The notes beneath the pieces were generated by a model, which was not told the origin of the DNA, searched no databases, and was given only the letters and a program-made list of their open reading frames with translations. 64,000 nucleotides of DNA from Butyrivibrio sp. Su6 (GTDB lineage Bacteria > Bacillota > Clostridia > Lachnospirales > Lachnospiraceae). Made by a program: the position numbers and the translations under genes. The stretch is taken from assembly GCF_900108105.1 (NCBI RefSeq), contig NZ_FNUR01000007.1, forward strand, positions 1-64,000. The letters are read 5' to 3'. Shown in pieces: positions 24,498 through 33,684 of the stretch (the first letter of the stretch is position 1; each line of letters opens with the position of its first letter).

Positions 24498-25886
24498 TTA
24501 CGCATTCTTTGACAAGCATGTGTAAAACTCATTTATATGTCTTTTCTTTACCCTATCCCAATCCTCTTCTCCTGAATAGCTATTGGCTTCCTTAAGCTTA
24601 CAAGTAAAAAACATCCCATCTGATGACAAGTTGTCAAGTTTACTCATAAATAAAGTAATAAGCTTTTCCTCATCTGCAATTTTAATGTGGGTATACCTAT
24701 TAAACATCTTCATAAATGAGATTATATAGTTCAGATACATCTCAACTGAAAAAGAATTTCCAAACAGCTTCTCAATTCCCGGGCAGACCATATCTCCTAG
24801 ATCATGCGTAAGCAGAACATCTGTAAATACAAGTCCATCAATTCCCACCTCAGAAATACACTTTTTAAGTATATTCTTTATTCTTCTATAATATCTCCCG
24901 ATAAGTGCTTCAATCTCATCATCAGTTCCCCAGAAAAGCAGTTTCTCATGATTATCCATATAATAAACAATTGCAAAAAGTGTTCTGATAAATCCCTTAA
25001 AATGCCCTGTATCAACATCAGAATCGCTTTTTATCAGACGGTACACCTTTCTGACATTTGCGATATATCTTTCGATGCATCCTTCTGTAATCTGTCCAGC
25101 ATTAATTGCGCATATCAACGCAGTGGTCTCACAATTAAAAAAAGCAAGTACTGCCCTAGAATAATCGAAATGTTCATTATAAATAACTCCGCATATATCC
25201 TGCACTTCTGATAATCTTCCGCAATAAAAAATCTGTTCCCAGACATTTTCACTAATTAAGATTTCCAAAAATATCTCACCAAATATTTCCGGGCATTTTC
25301 TCTTAAGCTTCTTGAATCGCTCTAAATAAGGGGATTTCCCGCATGCCTCAGTAATATCATATAAAGAAGGCAGTAAAAAATTATTATCAATTATTGTAAT
25401 AAGATTATTATCTACTACATTATGTTCAGCCGAATAAAAAAATCCATCACATGCCCTGAGCTTTAATAGCAGCTTCTTAGGAATATTCATATCTGTCAAA
25501 AAAAGCTGATCAATATAGATATACGGTTCAAAAAAATCTTCAGACAATTTTTCGAAGCTATATGAAACAATAGTCCCAGACATTTCAACCCATTTATATT
25601 TGTCTATAATTCGCTCTGCAAGCTTGTATTCGTGCAGTAAAAGAGCTGCAAACACAGGGCCAACAACACAATATTGCCTGATTTCTGCAAATGGGATTCT
25701 CATCAAGATACCAATATTGCAATCAGCGTCACCATATGATACTTTTTCCAGATAGTTCTTTACAGCCTCAAAATTCTCTGCCTTTTTCCTAATCGTCCTT
25801 TGGCTCAATTGCGTTAACAAAGAGATATCTGCTCTTTTCCAGTCATCAAATGTCCCCGGAATTATCAAGCAATTCATATTATTCAT
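24498..25886 (-). CDS. Hypothetical protein (462 aa) of the defence island
   Basis: No domain was recognised. The 462-residue protein appears cytoplasmic and mainly alpha-helical, rich in Ile, Leu and aromatic residues, with no signal peptide, membrane helix or P-loop. Regularly spaced helices (for example KLRACDGFFYSAEHN, DICGVIYNEHFDYSRAVLAF) suggest a repeat-type scaffold, possibly ankyrin-like, but this is not secure. It is the last gene of the island. A terminator separates it from the gene upstream, so it probably has its own promoter. The ribosome site is poor. Confidence 0.65.
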   Translation of the reverse strand: MNNMNCLIIPGTFDDWKRADISLLTQLSQRTIRKKAENFEAVKNYLEKVSYGDADCNIGILMRIPFAEIRQYCVVGPVFAALLLHEYKLAERIIDKYKWVEMSGTIVSYSFEKLSEDFFEPYIYIDQLFLTDMNIPKKLLLKLRACDGFFYSAEHNVVDNNLITIIDNNFLLPSLYDITEACGKSPYLERFKKLKRKCPEIFGEIFLEILISENVWEQIFYCGRLSEVQDICGVIYNEHFDYSRAVLAFFNCETTALICAINAGQITEGCIERYIANVRKVYRLIKSDSDVDTGHFKGFIRTLFAIVYYMDNHEKLLFWGTDDEIEALIGRYYRRIKNILKKCISEVGIDGLVFTDVLLTHDLGDMVCPGIEKLFGNSFSVEMYLNYIISFMKMFNRYTHIKIADEEKLITLFMSKLDNLSSDGMFFTCKLKEANSYSGEEDWDRVKKRHINEFYTCLSKNA

Positions 25887-25939
25887 AACATAGTCCCGTA
25901 AATGTAATACTGATCATCTGTAACATCAGTCCCATAAAA

Positions 25940-25972
25940 AATAAGACCGCAGGCGTTTCCTACGATCTTATT
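25940..25972 (-). terminator. Terminator after the 413-residue protein gene
   Basis: AATAAGACCGCAGG (25940-25953) pairs with CCTACGATCTTATT (25959-25972) with one mismatch, followed on the minus strand by TTTTATGGG. Confidence 0.8.
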
Positions 25973-26012
25973 GTAAAACGCAATGAAAAACTCATTCAGA
26001 CAGATTTGTCTT

Positions 26013-27254
26013 TTATCTATCTTCCGGTTCCGGTAGTATCACATCTCTTCCTCTACCGGAATCATCAAGCAATAACATTTGACATAAACCAATATTTGTA
26101 GAATATGAAAGGCACCTTCCCTCGGATTCGTCCTCTACATTCTTTTCCCACTCAACAAATATTACAGTAGGTGATGAAAAAACCGTTGGACTCTTGGCCT
26201 CCTCTTTATCCCCTTCAACAATGAACTGTTCTCTTAGGCTCCCATCCTTGCGATAAATCTTGTATCCATTCCATAGTGAATTAACACGCCATACGTATTT
26301 ATATCCATCATAAATAAGAGGATTGTCTGCATTGGCAACCACGTCGGGGCACTCAATACGTTCCTTAGAAATTACTTCACAACCTTTGTCAAAAGATAAT
26401 GCTAAACCTATGAATGCACTTTTTCCAGGATGTTTCATTCCTTCCTTTTCATAGAAAAAGAACTCATTTCTTGCTGTATCTACATAAGCGAGATTATCAA
26501 AAGCGTACCCTGCGCATTGCTTTAAAATACTCACTTCTTTTGTTTCTCTATCCACAATAATAATATCGTTATTTCTGGCTAAAAATATGTTTTTATCGTT
26601 ATAGCCAAACAACTTGTCATAGAGGCATAATTCTTTAGCGCTTCCATCCTGGGATACAGATAATAGCGCATATTCCTGGCTCTGCCTGGTCATGTCCGCA
26701 GCAAAAATACAAACATCTCCATCAGAAGTGCCGTAAGGCCTCATCACCATTACTGGTTTTCTTCCTTTAAGCATATCAATGGTAATTTTGACAGTCTCCG
26801 TTGACATAGCATAATTCTCTGAATACTTAGTAGATGCACTGGCCACCTCAATGGCAACACTATCATCAAGTATTTCCTGCTTTTTTATCCAGGAAACAAT
26901 GTCTTTACCAACTGATATTGTAGGATGTTCCATCGTTATCGAATCATCAGCACTGATTACATCCAGAATTGTAGCTTTTTGCGATGTCGGCTTGACAAAT
27001 CCTATGAAGAAATCCTTGTTTGTAGCTCTTAAGAACTTATCATCAACCTCAAAAATGCCTTTTTCACCCATCTGCTCAGTAATGCATTCTGATTCGGATC
27101 CCATAATTGTTGATAGCTTTGCTTTGAAAAAGACTCTTCCATTAGCCTCCACAAAATCAAAGCCACTGTATCTTTCCGATACAGCACTTATGCCATACCA
27201 CGTTTTTAGCCATTGACAGCTGTTATTCCAAAACATTGCACATTTTCGTTTCAT
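26013..27254 (-). CDS. Hypothetical beta-propeller-like protein
   Basis: This 413-residue protein has no recognised catalytic motif. The second half shows short recurring blocks with aromatic residues and turns (KNIFLARNNDIIIVDRETKE, YDGYKYVWRVNSLWNGYKI, SLSFDKGCEV-like segments), which suggests a beta-propeller. In style it resembles the C-terminal part of the zinc-ribbon protein at 34593-36014, so the two may bind related targets. No signal peptide is evident. AAGG lies about 10 bp before the start. It sits 49 bp after the GNAT-like gene and ends at a terminator. Confidence 0.6.
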   Translation of the reverse strand: MKRKCAMFWNNSCQWLKTWYGISAVSERYSGFDFVEANGRVFFKAKLSTIMGSESECITEQMGEKGIFEVDDKFLRATNKDFFIGFVKPTSQKATILDVISADDSITMEHPTISVGKDIVSWIKKQEILDDSVAIEVASASTKYSENYAMSTETVKITIDMLKGRKPVMVMRPYGTSDGDVCIFAADMTRQSQEYALLSVSQDGSAKELCLYDKLFGYNDKNIFLARNNDIIIVDRETKEVSILKQCAGYAFDNLAYVDTARNEFFFYEKEGMKHPGKSAFIGLALSFDKGCEVISKERIECPDVVANADNPLIYDGYKYVWRVNSLWNGYKIYRKDGSLREQFIVEGDKEEAKSPTVFSSPTVIFVEWEKNVEDESEGRCLSYSTNIGLCQMLLLDDSGRGRDVILPEPEDR

Positions 27255-27303
27255 ATATTTGTACCTTCATCCAGAAAACTTCAGCAGTTGTGTATTGCAC
27301 TTC

Positions 27304-28083
27304 TTAGTGCATCCAGCCATCAAGCCTTTTCGCATTGCTGCATACATAGTTCATCAACTTATTGGGGCGGAACATGAATTCTCTTTTAAGTCCACCATTC
27401 CATTTACCCCATATCATATCTCTGAATTTACCTGCAAATTTATAATCTTTCCCATCAACAGGGGCTCCAATCAATTCCTGAATTTCCTTTATATAAGGCA
27501 CATACTCATAATTATCCCATGCCATATAAAGTCCATCATTCATCTTCTGCCAGTAGGTATAAACAGGATCCCCGCAATATATAAAGAATACAATGTCCGG
27601 ATGACTCGAATAATATTTCGCCATTTTCTGAGCATACCGTTCATCAAATTTTATCTTACAGATTGGGATAAAACCTCTCCTGCAATAAGTTGGCTCAAGG
27701 TTATCACAGGCATAGCAATCAAGCCTGCTGCCTCCTACCATTACAGCATTGGCAAATGCTATTCCAAGGAAGTTTTGCATCTTGCTGTAAGGAGATTTAA
27801 GTACAGAAATCATTTCCCCTGTCTCACTTACAGCAACAAATCCCTCACTGTCACCAAATTCAAGACAGGTAGCATACCTTAGCTCTTTAAACTCTCGAAT
27901 CTCAATTCGTGAATTCTTGTCAGCACTATAAAGGCTCTTAATATATTCCTGCTTCTCTATAAATTTTTTCGGATCAATGACTCTTCCAATTGGCAAATCC
28001 TCGGGAATAAGGCGCTTTTCAATAAAGCTGTCCGTATCTCCGTAGAGAATTGTTTTGCCCTTGGCTTGTAAGTGTTGTTCCAT
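27304..28083 (-). CDS. Possible GNAT-fold protein
   Basis: This 259-residue protein has a central segment reminiscent of GNAT acetyltransferase-like folds: NFLGIAFANAVMVGGSRLDCYA, then TYCRRGFIPICKIKFDERYA and PDIVFFIYCGDP. Such a Leu-Asp-Cys plus RRGF arrangement occurs in phage and toxin-associated GNAT-like proteins, but the acetyl-CoA loop is not obvious, so the activity is uncertain. The N-terminal part is charged and has no known domain. It lies 25 bp after the 131-residue protein that follows McrC, so it may be the fifth gene of the dGTPase-McrBC unit. Confidence 0.5.
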   Translation of the reverse strand: MEQHLQAKGKTILYGDTDSFIEKRLIPEDLPIGRVIDPKKFIEKQEYIKSLYSADKNSRIEIREFKELRYATCLEFGDSEGFVAVSETGEMISVLKSPYSKMQNFLGIAFANAVMVGGSRLDCYACDNLEPTYCRRGFIPICKIKFDERYAQKMAKYYSSHPDIVFFIYCGDPVYTYWQKMNDGLYMAWDNYEYVPYIKEIQELIGAPVDGKDYKFAGKFRDMIWGKWNGGLKREFMFRPNKLMNYVCSNAKRLDGWMH

Positions 28084-28108
28084 TTGCGCCCTTTCTATCC
28101 CATCATAA

Positions 28109-28504
28109 TTATGTTTCCAGTGTGACCATACAATTCAGTCCCTCCAAATAACTCATGGAGATATTTTTTTCATGAAGGTAGTTATACAATGTTATTATTG
28201 GAGAATCCTGCTCCCAGTACAAGTAATGATCAGGTTCTGTATCCTTATCATCATATATCATGGATATTGAAAAGTCCGGCATGTAATAATCCTCATCTGG
28301 GTCATATCTGCAGAAATCAGCTGTTCTTACACAAAGGTGAAGCTCCTCTACATGAATAATGACGCCTTCCGTAATGATAAGCGCCTCCTCATCGTCAGGT
28401 ACCTTTATCTCATGGGAAGTACGCGGAGGATCAGTTTCTGTAATCTCACATATACAATCAACCAGTTCATCAAGAGTACAGTATTTTTTTAATTCATTCA
28501 CCAC
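28109..28504 (-). CDS. Small acidic protein coupled to mcrC
   Basis: No family was recognised. The 131 residues are strongly acidic (CRYDPDEDYYMPDFS, YDDKDTEPDHYLYWEQD), with no membrane segment. The start overlaps the end of mcrC by 11 bp, indicating translational coupling and a functional tie to the restriction system. It could be an accessory or inhibitor, or a DNA-mimic-like protein; the acidity permits the last idea but does not prove it. Confidence 0.65.
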   Translation of the reverse strand: MVNELKKYCTLDELVDCICEITETDPPRTSHEIKVPDDEEALIITEGVIIHVEELHLCVRTADFCRYDPDEDYYMPDFSISMIYDDKDTEPDHYLYWEQDSPIITLYNYLHEKNISMSYLEGLNCMVTLET

Positions 28505-30095
28505 AACATTCCTCTAGGTCCTTCTCTAGTGCTTCAAGAAAGATATTTAAATAATAGTCAAACTTTGCCCGCCATTCGTCATAGGATTCAAATTGATTAC
28601 TTAGTGGAATTCCAACAGGAAAGAAATAAAAATATATATCATTATTATCACTAATTGTTCTTTTGCGGCCTTTTTGGCGATCCTCTAATTTTTTCACATT
28701 CTTGGCCAGATCGAGTTTAAAGGGATAGATGATACCAGTACCCTTTGCTTTGACCACAACCATATCCCTTATACATTTGTCAATATCATTAGCTTTTTTA
28801 GAGACACTATTATCACTCCATCCAGGTTTAAATTTTGCATCCAGGATAAGAACCGGAATATTGTTGTGCAAAAAAACAAAGTCTGGAATGCTAGTGCAGA
28901 TATACTTTCCCTTTAAAGTCTTTACATATTCATATGGCTCTTGTGCAAGTATCTTATACCTGTCCATATATCGTCTCTGCATCTCATACATGAGAAAATC
29001 TTCCCATATATCTGGCAAATAGTATAAAAAGCCTCTAACTTGACCAGACGTAGCATCAAAAATCGACATTCCTATATTTCTCAATATTCTAAGACAAATC
29101 TTTCTAGTCTCTTCATATTCTGTGTAGTAAGGATGTGATATTGGAGTGGCATTTTCTATTATTATTTTATGCACATCCAATCTACTATGCTCAATCTGAA
29201 ATGAAAGGACATTTATGTAGTCTCTGATAGCAATATCTTTGTCTATCTTCTCTTCCACCAGCTGTGGGTATCTTTCTTTTAAATGCTTATAGGCTGATAA
29301 CAATAGTCTGTTAAACCTATTATCTACAGAGTTTTCCCTGAAAGAATAGGCTATAGCACCGTTTTCCTTCCCTGCGTTTAGCTTTATATGTCGCGCGATA
29401 TCTATAGTTCCCTTTAATCTGTCGTCATTTCTTTCAAAACGTTGATATGTCCTGTAATGCCCCTTCGGGATGGCTTTTTTGATACTATCTGCAAAAAGAT
29501 CCACAAGCAGAAAATCATACAACTGATCCATATTCTCAAAGACACTGGAAGAATGGGATTTAAGTTTTCCATGATTTAGCAAGGTATGAAGAAAATACCA
29601 GGAATCATTCGAGTCCATTCTGCTATGTACCTGAAGATTGATGTAAAATGATATGTTATTATCTAACGAAATCTTCGCCGTGATCTTAGGTGCTTTTCTT
29701 ATTTCTTCTATCGATACAGTCCCTGACAAAGCTCCTACTATACCACCTATCGTTTCCTTATCAAATGAAGCGATTAGCTCTAAAGAATTATTATTTCCTT
29801 CAGTATTTGCCTTCCTTTTGTTACGTTTTTCAGCCTCTCTTTTGTTACGGGTCTCACTCTTTCCGACCGTTATTCCATTATTGTCCTTGATTGCTTTGTT
29901 GAGCATTATTTCAAGCGCAGTCTGAGCTATAAGCATCCCCAGGCTGTCGGCACCATCAGCATTCATAAAAAGTTCTTTCCATGTAAAACCAATAGTTTCA
30001 ATATTGTCATCTGATATTTTATAAATTTTCTGATAGTCGGTTGCCTTAATATTAATGGAATATCTTTTATTACTCATCATCTTCGTCCTGATCAT
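28494..30095 (-). CDS. mcrC: McrC-type nuclease subunit of a type IV restriction system
   Basis: McrC joins the McrB GTPase to cut modified DNA. The C-terminal half contains the PD-(D/E)XK nuclease: IPDFVFLHNNIPVLILDAKFKPGW supplies the D...DxK residues. The preceding region has RFERNDDRLKGTIDIARHI and NSVDNRFNRLLLSAYKHL, which are typical of McrC. The N-terminal 120 residues, with a Lys/Arg-rich insert (KRNKRKAN), vary in this family. The frame opens at 30095, 26 bp inside mcrB, but ATGs at 30080 and 30077 have AGGACGAAG upstream and are more likely starts. The overlap signals coupled translation with McrB. Modified-base specificity cannot be read from the sequence. Confidence 0.88.
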   Translation of the reverse strand: MIRTKMMSNKRYSINIKATDYQKIYKISDDNIETIGFTWKELFMNADGADSLGMLIAQTALEIMLNKAIKDNNGITVGKSETRNKREAEKRNKRKANTEGNNNSLELIASFDKETIGGIVGALSGTVSIEEIRKAPKITAKISLDNNISFYINLQVHSRMDSNDSWYFLHTLLNHGKLKSHSSSVFENMDQLYDFLLVDLFADSIKKAIPKGHYRTYQRFERNDDRLKGTIDIARHIKLNAGKENGAIAYSFRENSVDNRFNRLLLSAYKHLKERYPQLVEEKIDKDIAIRDYINVLSFQIEHSRLDVHKIIIENATPISHPYYTEYEETRKICLRILRNIGMSIFDATSGQVRGFLYYLPDIWEDFLMYEMQRRYMDRYKILAQEPYEYVKTLKGKYICTSIPDFVFLHNNIPVLILDAKFKPGWSDNSVSKKANDIDKCIRDMVVVKAKGTGIIYPFKLDLAKNVKKLEDRQKGRKRTISDNNDIYFYFFPVGIPLSNQFESYDEWRAKFDYYLNIFLEALEKDLEECCGE

Positions 30096-31887
30096 CTACA
30101 CTATCAGAATCATTTGATTCACTATCGATTTCATCCTGATTCTTATATTCATCTGATAATGCGCCCATGGTTTCAAAAGCTTTAGCACACTCCCTCATGA
30201 ATTCTTTTACATCCTGTGAATCCCGACCTCTAACATATTCTTTAAGTATTGGTTCAAGCTTCCATTTCCAAATCTGCTGGTAACCAACAGTTTTATCAGA
30301 ATCAGGATCACTAGAATTCTCGATTGGATCTCCAAAGGTCTTAAAATAGGCCGGTCCAATATGAAAAGCTTCGCTTAATCCAAATCTTCCTCCTTTGTTT
30401 TTATCACTTATAACACTATTTAGATTTGATATGCGATCAACAAGTATATCAAAAGGAGATTTTTGGCTACCCTCTTCGCCTGTACCATAATCAATTTTAC
30501 CCTTTAACATCTCCCTTAACGTAGGTCTCATAACAACTTCTGCTTTTACATCTATCCATTGGAATCGTCTTCTTAAAGCAAAGTCAAAGGATTCTACACT
30601 CCGATCTATATCATTCATTGTACCGACAATATGTACATTTTCAGGCACAAAGAACCCCTTTTCAAATACATCTTCTCGCCCGTCAATATCTTTAATCTTT
30701 TTATACTCTTCACCATCCTTAATATATGTTTCTAGATTTATATATTGAGTTTTAAACCTGTTCTCAATTCCGCGGTAAGACTCCTCAAGGCCAAACATTA
30801 GCTCGCCGAAAACTCTTCCTATATCTGCCCTGTTTATCTCATCGATTACAAAGAAAAACTGATGTTCTTTATCGTCAATATAGTCTTTTATCTCGCTCCT
30901 GATATCCTTAGCATCCTGGTATTCATCCTCAAGACTGAACAATTTAAATAGTTCGTTTGCGTTACCAAATTTTTTGTAATTATCCGATTGTGATAATCGT
31001 TCCAGATTATACTCGGCAACAGTTCTACAAAATGATTTGAACGATCCATCCAGCCTTACAAAGGTATTACCACCAAGATTTACAGGACGAAGCCCTTCTA
31101 CAAAATCAGAATAATCGTAGGAAGAATGAAATTGGACGAACTCTGACCTGTTAATCTCTTTTCCCCTTAATGTAAACTTATTCTTGGTTAATTCTTTAGT
31201 TACTTCTCGTACTTTATAGGTTTTTCCCGTTCCCGGCGCGCCGGTCAGAATAACCTGTTTATAATCGCTCAATACATCTAACCAATATGTGTCTTTATCA
31301 AGCTTCTGCTCATTTCTCTTATCTTCGTCCTTCTGTTTCTTACCTTCCTCAGAAAGCTCATCATAAATTAGCTTGTAGTTCTTTAGCTCATCCGGATTAA
31401 TGTATCTGACAAAGCCAATCAAATACGAAATGTATCCAGACGGAAATGCAGGCTGAAAATTAACATAATATGGCGTTCCATTTATTCCAAAAATAGCAGC
31501 GTTTTCTTTTTGCCTTTTCTTTATTCTTTTGTTTTCCTCTTCATCATTGGAATCATAAACTACAACACCTGTTTTAGCGGCAAACTCTTTTTTTACAAGC
31601 TTATCGATTTCTTTCACATTTTGCTTATTATGTTTATGTAAAAGTTCAGCCATAAGATTCGCCATAGATTCTCTGGTATAGCCGCCTTTTTTTCCCGGTA
31701 CTTTGTATTCTTTGCCATTGTTAACAGACTCTATACCGATGTAGCTATTATATAAGAGCTCATTTGAAGTAATATCATCCAATTCTTCCCCTCTAAGTCT
31801 TTTTCCATCCTTTCTCCTTGAATCGTACATGTCAAATAAATCGTTAAACAAAATTGAACGTTCCATAAATACACTTTTCCTTATCAC
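30070..31887 (-). CDS. mcrB: McrB-type AAA+ GTPase of a type IV restriction system
   Basis: This 605-residue protein combines a variable N-terminal region, where McrB proteins read modified DNA, with a McrB AAA+ motor. Walker A GAPGTGKT lies near 215, Walker B FFFVIDEINRADIGRVFGEL near 350, and the McrB-specific MNDIDRS with the following ALRRRF near 425. The C-terminus is acidic (DSESNDSDSVDDQDEDDE). The N-terminal half shows FGINGTPYYVNFQPAFPSGY but no known base-recognition fold. The start overlaps the dGTPase stop by 4 bp (ATGA) and the end overlaps mcrC, so dGTPase, McrB and McrC are made together. Confidence 0.9.
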   Translation of the reverse strand: MIRKSVFMERSILFNDLFDMYDSRRKDGKRLRGEELDDITSNELLYNSYIGIESVNNGKEYKVPGKKGGYTRESMANLMAELLHKHNKQNVKEIDKLVKKEFAAKTGVVVYDSNDEEENKRIKKRQKENAAIFGINGTPYYVNFQPAFPSGYISYLIGFVRYINPDELKNYKLIYDELSEEGKKQKDEDKRNEQKLDKDTYWLDVLSDYKQVILTGAPGTGKTYKVREVTKELTKNKFTLRGKEINRSEFVQFHSSYDYSDFVEGLRPVNLGGNTFVRLDGSFKSFCRTVAEYNLERLSQSDNYKKFGNANELFKLFSLEDEYQDAKDIRSEIKDYIDDKEHQFFFVIDEINRADIGRVFGELMFGLEESYRGIENRFKTQYINLETYIKDGEEYKKIKDIDGREDVFEKGFFVPENVHIVGTMNDIDRSVESFDFALRRRFQWIDVKAEVVMRPTLREMLKGKIDYGTGEEGSQKSPFDILVDRISNLNSVISDKNKGGRFGLSEAFHIGPAYFKTFGDPIENSSDPDSDKTVGYQQIWKWKLEPILKEYVRGRDSQDVKEFMRECAKAFETMGALSDEYKNQDEIDSESNDSDSVDDQDEDDE

Positions 31888-33590
31888 ATTATCCCATTTA
31901 TAACCTTATACAAATTCGACGCATAAGAATCTGTCATTCCACTGATATAATCTGTAACCATAAGGAGTCTCAGATATAGTTTCTCAGCATCAGTATCTCT
32001 TTCAGTTCCTTCAAGATTCTTCTTGGCTCCCTTGTAATCTTCCTTGAAATTCCCAGGGATTTTACGAATGAAGCGATCATCGATTACAGTCATATGCTCA
32101 TCAGCATCATCTTCTTCATAATAGAGAACAGCTTCTACAAAGTTTTCAAGAAGTGATTCAACGACTTTCTTGGCAGCAAGTTCCATTTCTACAAGTTCTT
32201 CGGCATCGTAAACATATTCTGCCATGGTCTTCTTCAGAATAGTAATAGTCGTCTCAACATAGGTTCCAACAAACAAATCATCATTATAGGTTCCGTTCAT
32301 GATAGCATCATAGTTCTTTCCAAATGCAAAGGCCGCTCCCTTCATAAGGGATTCTCTTACTTCCGTTAGCCAATTTTCAAATATTACAAAATCAGTATCA
32401 GAAGTTCTTCTTTTTTGAGTGTAAATACTCTTTTTCAGTCTTGAAATATAACTTCTTGGCTTAGTCCACTGGGCAACGTTTTTCTCCAATCTATTTAATA
32501 CAGCCTTCTCTTCATCAGTTGTAAATTGACTCTTTCTCTCATCATCCCAGGCATCTATTCTGCCCTGATCTTTTTTACCAGGTCCTTTCCTGGCCTCGGC
32601 AGACATCTTATCTCTGATTTCTTCATATTTTGCAACTTTTTCCCTTATTTCAGATTCCTCAATTTCGTCCATAAATCTTTTAAAGCTCTTATGGATTATT
32701 CTATCTGCCTGGTCAGTAAAATAGTCTATAAACTCATCTACAGTAAAACACCTCTTCATAACAGCATCTTCCAAATCTGCAGTAGAGTATGCAATATCAT
32801 CAGCAGCCTCCATGATATAAACCAAGGGATGTCTTACATAAGAGCCATCGATCAGTGTACCTGTAGCTTCTCCTATCTCTTTCATAATATCTTCTTCGGC
32901 ATGATAATACCCATTTTTATGTTTCTTGACATCAACACTAGTCTTGTCAAACCCATTTGATGGATTTGGATATTTAACTAATGTATTCATAACAGCATAG
33001 GTCAGGTTTATATCATGACTGTTTTCCTTATGCCTGCTCTTGGACATGATACGAAGCCCTTGTGCATTGCCTTCAAAATTCGCAAAATCTGCTTTCATCT
33101 GTTCCGTAAGCAATTCACCAATGGGCTTATTCCTGAAAGCAAAATCATTGTTCATAAACTGTTTTGCAAACCAGTTCCTTATAACATTCTCTCCATAATG
33201 GCCATAGGGCGGATTACCGGTGTCATGGAGTAGTCCTGCACATGCCACAATTGTACTTATATCATGTTCAAAGCTTGGGATGTCCTCTATTATTCTTTTA
33301 TATTCTTCGGAATTATATTTGCTAAGATTTTTAGAAATCATAACTGCAAGCTGTCTTGCAATTGTAGACACTTCAAGAGAATGAGTGAGCCTTGTTCTTA
33401 CAAAATCACTCTTATCAAGGAGAAATACCTGCGTTTTATCTTGAAGGCGCCTGAATGCCTGACTGGATATTATTGAAAGATAATCATCATCGAACTCTCC
33501 GGTATATCTATCTGTTTTATATTTTTCCTGCTCGTTTTTTCCTTCTTCAGACACCTGACGTTTTGTCGATAACAATTTTTTCCAATCCAT
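31884..33590 (-). CDS. dGTPase-like HD-domain phosphohydrolase
   Basis: This 568-residue protein is a member of the deoxyguanosine triphosphate triphosphohydrolase family, which removes tripolyphosphate from dNTPs. The metal-binding HD residues are visible: TRLTHSLEVSTIARQLA, CAGLLHDTGNPPYGHYGE and MEAADDIAYSTADLED. Some dGTPases protect bacteria from phage by depleting dNTPs. Here the gene is first in a unit with mcrB and mcrC, overlapping mcrB by 4 bp, which suggests a joint anti-phage role; that is inference. AAGGAG lies 7 bp before the ATG, and the 94-bp AT-rich gap upstream holds two TATAAT-like boxes. Confidence 0.9.
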   Translation of the reverse strand: MDWKKLLSTKRQVSEEGKNEQEKYKTDRYTGEFDDDYLSIISSQAFRRLQDKTQVFLLDKSDFVRTRLTHSLEVSTIARQLAVMISKNLSKYNSEEYKRIIEDIPSFEHDISTIVACAGLLHDTGNPPYGHYGENVIRNWFAKQFMNNDFAFRNKPIGELLTEQMKADFANFEGNAQGLRIMSKSRHKENSHDINLTYAVMNTLVKYPNPSNGFDKTSVDVKKHKNGYYHAEEDIMKEIGEATGTLIDGSYVRHPLVYIMEAADDIAYSTADLEDAVMKRCFTVDEFIDYFTDQADRIIHKSFKRFMDEIEESEIREKVAKYEEIRDKMSAEARKGPGKKDQGRIDAWDDERKSQFTTDEEKAVLNRLEKNVAQWTKPRSYISRLKKSIYTQKRRTSDTDFVIFENWLTEVRESLMKGAAFAFGKNYDAIMNGTYNDDLFVGTYVETTITILKKTMAEYVYDAEELVEMELAAKKVVESLLENFVEAVLYYEEDDADEHMTVIDDRFIRKIPGNFKEDYKGAKKNLEGTERDTDAEKLYLRLLMVTDYISGMTDSYASNLYKVINGIM

Positions 33591-33684
33591 AGAATGCTCC
33601 TTATTTTAAGTACGCTAAATGATGTTATATCGTAAATTATACAATAGAAAAGGTTTTATATTATACCGCCAAGCAATACTCTTA

